Assembly (NCBI GenBank): GCA_900318065.1
Contig: ONIY01000018.1
Coordinates: 1 to 35,639, forward strand
DNA length: 35,639 nucleotides
Reading direction: 5' to 3'
Origin: an uncultured Prevotellaceae bacterium
Lineage (GTDB): Bacteria > Bacteroidota > Bacteroidia > Bacteroidales > Muribaculaceae
Below the pieces are notes generated by a model, which was not told the DNA's origin, searched no databases, and saw only the letters and a list, made by a program, of their open reading frames with translations. How positions within the stretch are numbered: position 1 is the first letter of the stretch; each line of letters opens with the position of its first letter. Below are positions 25,445 through 31,101 of the stretch, one piece after another. The translations under genes and the position numbers were made by a program.

Positions 25445-26320
25445 ATGTGGATTCTGCTTGCAGTGATATCGTCGATTAGCCTGGGGTTCTTTGATGTATT
25501 CAAGAAACTCTCGCTTGAGCACAACAATGTGTTTGCTGTGCTGCTGGTCAACGTGTTGCTGTGCACCATAATGGTGAGTCCGCTCACTGTGATGTCGCTC
25601 ATGGGCAAGCCCGAGTGCTCGTTGTCGATGCAAGGGCACATGCTCATTGCCATCAAGTCGCTGGTGGTCTCCATCTCATGGCTTCTGGGTTTTGCTTCGA
25701 TGAAGCACTTGCCATTGAGCATTAGTGGCTCTATCAATGCCGTGCGACCCATCCTGGTGCTGGTGGGTGCCATTGCTCTCTTTGGAGAGAGGCCCAACAA
25801 CACGCAATGGGCTGGTATCATCCTGGGCTTTGTGTCGCTGTTGTGGGTGGGCTTCATTGGCCGTCGCGAGAAGACCGAGAAGGGCCTGGGCAAGTGGCTG
25901 TTGTTTGGCATCCTCTCGATAGTGCTGTGGGCAGCCAGCGGACTCTATGACAAGTGGCTCATTGCAGGCGGCTACACTCCTCTGGCTATCGAGGCGTGGT
26001 ATCCGTTCTATCAAACGGTTATAATGATCATCATCGTTGCCATTGAACATTACTACAAGAAGAGCATCGACCGCTTCCACTGGAACAAGAACATCATAGT
26101 GATATCGGTGTTTATTATCATCGCCGACCTTGCCTATTTCTACAGCCTCACCTATCCCGAGTCGCTTGTGTCGGTTGCGTCAATGATTCGCCGAGGCAGT
26201 GCCCTTGTGGCATTCTTCTATGGTGCTATAGTATTGAAAGAAAAGAACCTGCGACTCAAGATTATCGACCAGATAATCCTCATCGCAGGTATGGCATTAA
26301 TCATTATAGGAAGCCTGTAG
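25445..26320 (+). CDS. EamA/DMT-superfamily transporter (10 TM)
   Basis: A 291-residue inner-membrane protein with about ten TM helices in two EamA repeats. Landmarks are the first helix WILLAVISSISLGFFDVFKK, LPLSISGSINAVRPILVLVGAIALFGERP at the end of repeat one, and MIRRGSALVAFFYGAIVLKEKNLR at the end of repeat two. The family moves small metabolites across the inner membrane; the substrate cannot be deduced. It differs enough from 1622-2515 to be a paralogue with a separate substrate. It has its own promoter and no operon partner. Confidence 0.85.
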   Translation: MWILLAVISSISLGFFDVFKKLSLEHNNVFAVLLVNVLLCTIMVSPLTVMSLMGKPECSLSMQGHMLIAIKSLVVSISWLLGFASMKHLPLSISGSINAVRPILVLVGAIALFGERPNNTQWAGIILGFVSLLWVGFIGRREKTEKGLGKWLLFGILSIVLWAASGLYDKWLIAGGYTPLAIEAWYPFYQTVIMIIIVAIEHYYKKSIDRFHWNKNIIVISVFIIIADLAYFYSLTYPESLVSVASMIRRGSALVAFFYGAIVLKEKNLRLKIIDQIILIAGMALIIIGSL

Positions 26321-26321
26321 A

Positions 26322-26523
26322 TTAAGTGTTAAGTTATAAGTGTTAAGTGTTAAGTAGCGCCTGCGGCGCGAGGGTCGAGGATCGGGAATGGAAGATCGGT
26401 GAGGGAATTGTAGGGACACAGCCTGCTGCATTGGAAACGTGGATTAAGAGTTAAGTGAAAAGTGAAAAGCAGGCTGCAAAAACCAAAGCCGCACGCGGCT
26501 ACACTTAAAACTTTACACTTAAA
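26322..26523. repeat. Intergenic simple repeats bordering the island
   Basis: 26322-26355 holds TTAAGTG repeats; 26348-26367 matches 2517-2536 at 19 of 20 positions. An inverted pair CAGCCTGC/GCAGGCTG spans about 26420-26475, and AGCCGC-AC-GCGGCT forms a small hairpin near 26487-26500. I see no gene. The last six bases, CTTAAA at 26518-26523, recur just outside the right end of the island. Confidence 0.5.
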
Positions 26524-26554
26524 TTTAGGTAATTATATAGGGTTTGACCCCGAA
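26524..26554 (+). repeat. Island repeat copy 1 (left end)
   Basis: 31-bp repeat. Its GTTTGACC (26542-26549) also pairs with GGTCAAAC (26560-26567) to form an 8-bp stem, extendable to 10 with a wobble, followed by ATATTTTTT. This can act as a terminator on the plus strand. Confidence 0.65.
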
Positions 26555-26579
26555 AAAGTGGTCAAACTCATATTTTTTG

Positions 26580-27014
26580 TTAAATCCGATTAATTGATTT
26601 ATAGAAAATGCCGTTTTTTACAATAAAATCCTTGAATAATTTTTTCAATTCAATTAGTTCAATATCGTCCTCGGCAAACCAAACACAATCAAAATACGGT
26701 TTCCCATCTTCACACCACTCTTTAATGTAGAACATTGCTTCATCAAACATCTTATCATATAATCCCAAATAGGGCATATTCCATCCTTGAATTTTGATTT
26801 TCTTAACCTCAAAGTGTAAAATTCTACAAGCGTTTGAGATGGATTTAAGGAATGGGCAATCTTCTTTTTTTAGTGCTATAAAAGCAATTAATTCATCATT
26901 CTGAACTGTTCTATATGAAAAAGACAGTCGTTTTAATGATTCTTTATATGCATCTTCCTCCAATATTTCTGTTGGTGGATATTCATTGAAAAAGTAGGTT
27001 TTTATTTCTTCCAT
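26580..27014 (-). CDS. Unknown island protein 1
   Basis: A 144-residue, probably cytosolic protein with no signal or TM segment. I recognise no family. Aromatic and acidic residues are frequent. The C-terminal part (about residues 88-136, from FDEAMFYIKEWCEDGK onward, with a following acidic helix and LKKLF) parallels the C-terminus of the neighbouring 27105-27683 product. The TAATTTTG box at 27019-27026 lies only a few bases before the ATG, so the transcript may be nearly leaderless. Repeat copy 1 lies 25 bases after the stop and copy 2 lies upstream. Codon use is AT-rich, unlike the core genes, which supports acquisition by transfer. Confidence 0.65.
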   Translation of the reverse strand: MEEIKTYFFNEYPPTEILEEDAYKESLKRLSFSYRTVQNDELIAFIALKKEDCPFLKSISNACRILHFEVKKIKIQGWNMPYLGLYDKMFDEAMFYIKEWCEDGKPYFDCVWFAEDDIELIELKKLFKDFIVKNGIFYKSINRI

Positions 27015-27062
27015 GCCGCAAAATTAGTCATTTTTATGTAATTGCGATAATTATATAATAAA

Positions 27063-27090
27063 AGGGAATTATATCAGGTTTGACCCCGAA
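27063..27090 (+). repeat. Island repeat copy 2 (internal)
   Basis: Matches copy 1 over AGG-AATTATAT and GGTTTGACCCCGAA, same orientation, 14 bases after the stop of 27105-27683. It lacks the partner sequence for the hairpin seen at copy 1. Confidence 0.6.
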
Positions 27091-27104
27091 TGAAATTATC
27101 AAGA

Positions 27105-27683
27105 TTAATTTTCAAGGAGTAATTTTTGAATCCTTTCTTGTGCCATTTCTTCGGTTGTAAAACATTCATTCTTCATAGGTTTATACCCACCATCAATCCA
27201 TTCTTCTATTCGGAAACACATTTCATTTATTTTTGTTATAGTATATTTGTCAAAGACTTGTGGAATGTCCACAACCCCTAAATCAAACGATGGTTGTGTG
27301 TTATTCAATGAATTTCGTGCCCAACATAATTGAATAGATTTGATGTCAGAAACGTTAGTAGCATCCTTATTCCTAAGTAATGCGCAGAGAACAGAGAAAT
27401 CTGTAACCCTTCCTTGATATAAAATTCTGGTTCCAAAGAAATAATCAAATGTTGATAACACTTTAAGATTCTCGTTTAGAGGAATTGTTGAAGTAAAGAT
27501 ATAATGTGTTATATCCCAAATATCGTTTCCTTCCTTAGTAATCAGAATAATACCATTGTGTTTTTTGAAATCATTAAATACACAATCAACAAGTTCCATA
27601 GAGCATATTGAGAGCAGTTTTCTGTAAGTGGTTTCCTTTAAACTTAAATTTCCCATAAATAAACTATTATGAATATGTTTCAT
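27105..27683 (-). CDS. Unknown island protein 2
   Basis: A 192-residue, probably cytosolic protein. No family recognised. The central part is beta-rich (IILITKEGNDIWDITHYIF, LSTFDYFFGTRILYQG). The C-terminus, NEMCFRIEEWIDGGYKP followed by FTTEEMAQERIQKLL, parallels the end of 26580-27014, so the two may share a small domain of about 45 residues. The start at 27683 has a matching promoter (TTTG at 27722-27725, 20-base spacer, TATCTTTG at 27694-27701), giving a very short leader. Repeat copy 2 follows the stop. It diverges from 27730-27972. Confidence 0.65.
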   Translation of the reverse strand: MKHIHNSLFMGNLSLKETTYRKLLSICSMELVDCVFNDFKKHNGIILITKEGNDIWDITHYIFTSTIPLNENLKVLSTFDYFFGTRILYQGRVTDFSVLCALLRNKDATNVSDIKSIQLCWARNSLNNTQPSFDLGVVDIPQVFDKYTITKINEMCFRIEEWIDGGYKPMKNECFTTEEMAQERIQKLLLEN

Positions 27684-27693
27684 TACTAAAACA

Positions 27694-27725
27694 CAAAGAT
27701 AATGATATTTATATAAAAAACCAAA
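27694..27725 (-). promoter_or_regulatory. Bacteroidetes promoter for unknown protein 2
   Basis: On the minus strand TTTG (27725-27722), 20 bases, then TATCTTTG (27701-27694). Both elements and the spacing fit the consensus. Confidence 0.65.
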
Positions 27726-27729
27726 TATT

Positions 27730-27972
27730 ATGAGGAATATTTATAACATTATAAGGCAAAGTGTCAAAGAAGCGTTAAATGAATCTCAAAACCCAATAAA
27801 ACCAATTGATATCTATTTAGATTTAATGCGTTATTTTGAAAGTCAAAGTAGATTCCTAAAACAAAACTATCGAAATAAGTTAAATAAGAAAGAGCCAATC
27901 ACTTGGGAAGAAATTGACCAATTAAATGATAAGATTCATTACGATTTAGACACCATAATGACACGAAAATAA
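27730..27972 (+). CDS. Small unknown protein with an N-terminal amphipathic tag
   Basis: An 80-residue helical, charged protein. The start MRNIYNIIRQSVKEALNES resembles the N-terminus of the next gene (MRYRLTENKLRGMIHEAVKGMLKE): a short segment of the pattern I-R-(E/Q)-x-V-K-x-x-L-x-E. Similar leaders occur on many hypothetical proteins of gut Bacteroidales and their phages. The rest is predicted helical (FESQSRFLKQNYRNKLNKKE) with no known domain. Cytosolic. It is followed after 25 bases by 27998-28441 and is probably co-transcribed with it. Confidence 0.6.
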   Translation: MRNIYNIIRQSVKEALNESQNPIKPIDIYLDLMRYFESQSRFLKQNYRNKLNKKEPITWEEIDQLNDKIHYDLDTIMTRK

Positions 27973-27997
27973 TACAGATATAAAAACAGAGAATATT

Positions 27998-28441
27998 ATG
28001 AGATACAGACTTACAGAAAATAAACTCCGTGGAATGATACATGAGGCAGTGAAAGGGATGTTAAAAGAAACAAATGGCAATGATACAATTGATAGGGAAT
28101 GGTATTCCCAAAAAGGTGCTATTTTAGATGACGAAGAAGAATATATTGCACGATATTGTGATATTTTTGAGAAAGCCTATGATTCTGCTCGTAAATTAGA
28201 CAATTTTTTAAATAAGACAGTAAATGTATATGACTTTGAATATCTTCGTTACCAAGTAAGAAATAATAAAGGTAGTGATATTCAAAATGCCATATATGAA
28301 GCACTTGATGCCGCAAATAATGCAGAGAGTAAACTTCATAATGCCCTTTATATGATGAAGGAATATCAAGCACAAGATGGTTACGGTGTTTATGATGGTG
28401 GTGAAGGCTTCACTGATTATAGTGGAGGCACAGACTATTAA
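27998..28441 (+). CDS. Unknown protein with the same N-terminal tag
   Basis: A 147-residue acidic protein. Residues 1-24 form the tag (LTENKLRGMIHEAVKGMLKE). The middle is helical (CDIFEKAYDSARKLDNFLNK and SDIQNAIYEALDAANNAESKLHNALYMMKEYQ). The last 20 residues are Gly/Tyr/Asp-rich (GYGVYDGGEGFTDYSGGTDY), probably disordered. No family recognised. Its stop overlaps the stop of the oppositely oriented transposase by 4 bases. A 14-bp sequence in its leader (27967-27980) recurs inverted before the transposase start, so it may be a passenger gene of that insertion sequence. Confidence 0.6.
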   Translation: MRYRLTENKLRGMIHEAVKGMLKETNGNDTIDREWYSQKGAILDDEEEYIARYCDIFEKAYDSARKLDNFLNKTVNVYDFEYLRYQVRNNKGSDIQNAIYEALDAANNAESKLHNALYMMKEYQAQDGYGVYDGGEGFTDYSGGTDY

Positions 28442-29421
28442 GCCACCTTGCATAGTTTCAGTTCACTCCAAGTGACAATCAGTCCAACGGACTTGGCAAA
28501 CATATCATAGAAGCGTTCACTCTCGGACACTTTTCTTGTGTTCCAACGGTACACAGCCTCATTGATGTACCCTTGCAAATGCTCATCACTGACATCGTGA
28601 TAACAGCCTGTAATCATTCTGCGGAAATGGCTCCAGAAACCCTCAATGGAGTTGGTGAACATATCACCATTGACATATTCCTCATCCCCGTGACGTACAA
28701 CACCGTGGCTGTAACCAATCTTCTCCAAGCCACTGTATGCGTTCAACTCGTCAGTAATGACAAGTGAACCCTCGGCAACAAACTGCTGAATAATGGGCTG
28801 TAATGTAGCCTTGTCGGTCTTATCCACAACGAATGCGTGAACGTATGACATAGGTTCTTCCTCACCCTTGTCATTCTTAATGGTGCTGCGCTCAATCATA
28901 CCGAACACCGGAGTTTTGGTCAGCGTTGAGCGACCTTGCGTGTGTGGAGTGCGCATTGACTTGTGTTTCCATTTCTCCTTGCCACCGATATACACCTCAT
29001 CGCACTCAACCTTGCCTTCAAAAGCCTCTGCATCACTCTGTGGGTAGAGCAGACGTATCTTTTGGAGCATGTACCAAGCGGTGGTCTGTGTGACGTGGAT
29101 GTCACGAGCCAACTGACAAGAGGAAACACCCTTCTTGTGTGAGGAAATGAGATACATTGCAATGAACCACTTTACGAGTGAGAGGTTGCTGTCCTCGAAG
29201 ATAGTGCCGACCTTGCAAGAGAAGTTGCGCTTACATTGGTTGCAACGGAAATTGCCCTCCTTGCGTGTGGCGCAATGGTGTTTACCGCAATAAGGGCAAA
29301 CGATGTCTTGCTGATTACCCTTGCCCCAACGAGTCTCGATGATGGCTTGTTTGCAGGTTGCCTCGTTATTGAAATACATTGTCATTGCGATAAGGCTGTC
29401 GAACTGAGAAAAATCTATCAT
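28438..29421 (-). CDS. IS1595-family (ISXO2-like) transposase
   Basis: A 327-residue transposase. An N-terminal zinc ribbon uses Cys42, Cys45, Cys60 and Cys63 (CPYC and CNQC). An HTH-like region follows (QLARDIHVTQTTAWYMLQKIR, about 103-123). The ISXO2-type DDE-like domain shows Asp141 in VECDEVYIGG, Asp224 in VITDELNAYSG, and the third acidic region near NSIEGFWSHFRRMITG (257-271). The frame is complete, so the enzyme may be active. I could not define the outer IS ends: the stop abuts a neighbouring gene and no inverted termini with an 8-bp duplication are visible. The promoter lies at 29469-29476 with a palindrome over the start site. Confidence 0.9.
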   Translation of the reverse strand: MIDFSQFDSLIAMTMYFNNEATCKQAIIETRWGKGNQQDIVCPYCGKHHCATRKEGNFRCNQCKRNFSCKVGTIFEDSNLSLVKWFIAMYLISSHKKGVSSCQLARDIHVTQTTAWYMLQKIRLLYPQSDAEAFEGKVECDEVYIGGKEKWKHKSMRTPHTQGRSTLTKTPVFGMIERSTIKNDKGEEEPMSYVHAFVVDKTDKATLQPIIQQFVAEGSLVITDELNAYSGLEKIGYSHGVVRHGDEEYVNGDMFTNSIEGFWSHFRRMITGCYHDVSDEHLQGYINEAVYRWNTRKVSESERFYDMFAKSVGLIVTWSELKLCKVA

Positions 29422-29453
29422 AATATAACCGTTTTATCTGTATTATTTCCTTC

Positions 29454-29476
29454 TGTATTAATGTAATACAAAGTTA
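29454..29476 (-). promoter_or_regulatory. Transposase promoter with overlapping palindrome
   Basis: -7 box TAACTTTG (29476-29469, minus strand) and a perfect 7-bp inverted repeat TGTATTA-ATG-TAATACA at 29454-29470 that covers the expected start site. A wider pair CCGTTTTA/TAAAACGG (29429-29436 and 29490-29497) encloses it. This is compatible with a repressor or autoregulation. Confidence 0.5.
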
Positions 29477-29696
29477 GTAAAAAGTCCAGTAAAACGGGAA
29501 TATTATTAGTTAACTAAAGCTAGACAAAAGCTAAAGATTCCTAGAACGTTAATAAACAAGAAAAATCAACGACATTGAATGTGCTGTCAGTGATTTTATT
29601 TAATTATGTGCTGCTCAGGGACTAATGACCGTGAGGTGTATTCCTCACACATAATATGGGATTAGTTCATCAAAAGAGCAGAAAGGAGATTGTTTC

Positions 29697-29777
29697 ATGA
29701 AAACAAGAGTTTTCACAGAACAATGGCACATTGAAGTCCTTGACTTGATGCGTCGTTTAGAGAATATTAAACTCTAA
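29697..29777 (+). CDS. Possible 26-residue small protein
   Basis: A short frame, MKTRVFTEQWHIEVLDLMRR and then LENIKL, preceded by AAAGGAG 8 bases before the ATG. A Shine-Dalgarno sequence is rare in this window, which makes translation plausible and suggests phage or plasmid ancestry. The peptide is an amphipathic helix candidate. It could be a leader peptide, a toxin-like peptide or chance. A terminator-like hairpin follows at 29837-29863. Confidence 0.3.
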   Translation: MKTRVFTEQWHIEVLDLMRRLENIKL

Positions 29778-29836
29778 ACTTTCTTTTGACATGGATGTGA
29801 TTACACTCACATCAAACAAAAAAACTTCCATTTTCC

Positions 29837-29863
29837 CGGTAGATAAAGGCTGCCGAGTTTTTA
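29837..29863 (+). terminator. Terminator-like hairpin after the small ORF
   Basis: CGGTAG (29837-29842) with CTGCCG (29850-29855), one wobble pair, 7-base loop, then AGTTTTTA. Short stem, so moderate support. Confidence 0.45.
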
Positions 29864-29902
29864 TATAAATATAGGCATCAGTAGAAATAATATCAACAAC
29901 AA

Positions 29903-29933
29903 TTCGGGGTCAAACCCTATATAGTTGCCTAAA
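29903..29933 (-). repeat. Island repeat copy 3 (right end, inverted)
   Basis: Inverted counterpart of 26524-26554, 29 of 31 positions. Followed directly by CTTAAA as on the left side. Confidence 0.65.
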
Positions 29934-29955
29934 CTTAAAACTTAAAACTTAACAC

Positions 29956-29992
29956 TTAACCCTTAACCCTTAACCCTTAACCCTTAACCCTT
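29956..29992. repeat. TTAACCC tandem repeat, five copies
   Basis: Five perfect 7-base units (29956-29990) plus a partial one, preceded by ACTTAAA-type repeats from 29934 and ending just before the stop codon of the HD-RpiB gene. Confidence 0.7.
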
Positions 29993-29997
29993 ATCAC

Positions 29998-31101
29998 TTA
30001 CCCCTTGACCCTTATTTTGTCGATGCGTCGCTGGTGGCGGCCGCCTTCGAATGGTGTTGAGAGGAATGTTTTCACCATTTCAATAGCTTCTTCATTGGTC
30101 ACGAAGCGTCCTGGCATGGCAAGGACGTTGGCATCGTTGTGCTGGCGAGCGAGGCTGGCGACCTCTGGGATCCAGCACAGTGCCGAGCGTATGCCCTGAT
30201 GCTTATTGAGGGTGATGTTGATGCCCTCGCCGCTGCCACACACGGCAATGCCGGGATAGCACTCTCCGCTCTCAACGGCAATGGCGCAAGGGTGGGCAAA
30301 GTCGGGGTAGTCGCAGCTTTCCTCGCTGTAGGTGCCAAAGTCTTTATACTCAATGTTGTTCTCCTTGAGGTATTCAATCACTGCTTGCTTGGTGGCAAAT
30401 CCCGCATGGTCGCTGCACAGTGCCACGGGAATGCCTGGTTTTAAGATTGTTGTCATATTCTCTTGTTGTGTTAGTTTATCATAAATTTCGTCAAACTTGC
30501 GTCTCAAAGCCTCGGGCTGGTGAAGCAGTTTCCTGAACTCCTGTAGCCGCTTGGCATTGCTCGACTCGGGAATCCACAGCTTCAGGTAGCCTCCCTCGTC
30601 ATATTTCTCGGCCATGTGCTCGAGCAGGCGCTGGTAGTTCTCTTCCTTGCTCAGGCCAGGGTAGTGCTTGAACGAGAACTGTATCGTGCGTCTGATGATA
30701 GTGTCGCCATCGATTTGGCGGTCGGCTTCGGCAACGATGCGTCCGTAGATGCTGCGCGGGTCATGGTCGCTCGAGGCGCGGTGGTCCTCGGCGGCCTGGG
30801 CTATGGTCTCGATTTCTTGGGGAGTGAACCACTGCGTTAGTCGCTTGTCTTCACGCACGATGCGCGCGCTCTCGATGTGATGCACCTTGCGGCCCACTTC
30901 CATTCCCAGGTCGTGATAGGCAGCAGCCACCAGGAGCATGTCGCGCCGCACGGTGGGGTAGTACTGAGCAAGATTTTGGCTCTCCTGCATTACATAATGC
31001 ACATGATCACGCCTGTGGCCTGCGTCAAAGGCATCATACCGTGGCACTATCTCTTGTTCAAGAAAAGCAAGTATTTGGTTGTATCTATCGTTTGTTTCCA
31101 T
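29998..31101 (-). CDS. HD-domain phosphohydrolase fused to ribose-5-phosphate isomerase B
   Basis: A 367-residue two-domain protein. Residues 1-215 form an HD-superfamily metal phosphohydrolase: His33 (HRRDHVHYV), His63-Asp64 (YHDLG), His107 (EDHRASS) and Asp127 (AEADRQID) supply the metal ligands. Residues 216-367, starting at an in-frame Met, are a complete RpiB/LacAB sugar isomerase with SDHAGFATK, the catalytic Cys in AVCGSGEGINITLNK, and ARQHNDANVL. RpiB interconverts ribose-5-phosphate and ribulose-5-phosphate in the pentose phosphate pathway. RpiB is normally a separate protein of about 150 residues. No stop separates the halves, but the internal ATG could also give free RpiB. It overlaps the upstream lpxB gene by 17 bases, so it is co-transcribed. 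Confidence 0.85.
   Translation of the reverse strand: METNDRYNQILAFLEQEIVPRYDAFDAGHRRDHVHYVMQESQNLAQYYPTVRRDMLLVAAAYHDLGMEVGRKVHHIESARIVREDKRLTQWFTPQEIETIAQAAEDHRASSDHDPRSIYGRIVAEADRQIDGDTIIRRTIQFSFKHYPGLSKEENYQRLLEHMAEKYDEGGYLKLWIPESSNAKRLQEFRKLLHQPEALRRKFDEIYDKLTQQENMTTILKPGIPVALCSDHAGFATKQAVIEYLKENNIEYKDFGTYSEESCDYPDFAHPCAIAVESGECYPGIAVCGSGEGINITLNKHQGIRSALCWIPEVASLARQHNDANVLAMPGRFVTNEEAIEMVKTFLSTPFEGGRHQRRIDKIRVKG

Larger units (their letters stand above)
29603..29863 (+). other. Structured non-coding stretch, possible regulatory RNA
   Basis: The 29422-29997 gap contains several stems on one strand: ATTATGTG (29603-29610) with CACATAAT (29648-29655), inside it GTGAGG/CCTCAC (29631-29636 and 29643-29648, sharing one base), TGAAAAC/GTTTTCA over a start codon (29698-29715), GATGTGA/TCACATC near 29794-29813, and a terminator-like hairpin at 29837-29855. 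It may be a small RNA or an attenuated leader. No family was recognised. Apart from this, the transposase promoter and the small ORF, I see nothing else in the gap. Confidence 0.35.
26524..29933. mobile_element. Candidate AT-rich island with 31-bp terminal inverted repeats
   Basis: The ends 26524-26554 and 29903-29933 are inverted copies matching at 29 of 31 positions, with inner part ATATAGGGTTTGACCCCGAA. Both ends are abutted by CTTAAA (26518-26523 and 29934-29939), a possible 6-bp target duplication, though the surrounding DNA is rich in similar short words. Inside are four unknown AT-rich genes, an IS1595-type transposase, a structured non-coding stretch and a third repeat copy at 27063-27090. 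Base composition is visibly lower in GC than the neighbouring core genes. Whether the IS1595 enzyme moves the whole unit or is a later insertion is open. Confidence 0.5.

Noticed and set aside
26524-29933. Integron cassette array
   Set aside because: No attC core sites, no integrase gene in the window, and the repeats are only about 30 bp.
29956-29992. Telomere-like or CRISPR-like repeat
   Set aside because: Uninterrupted 7-base units with no spacers and no cas genes; best seen as a simple tandem repeat.
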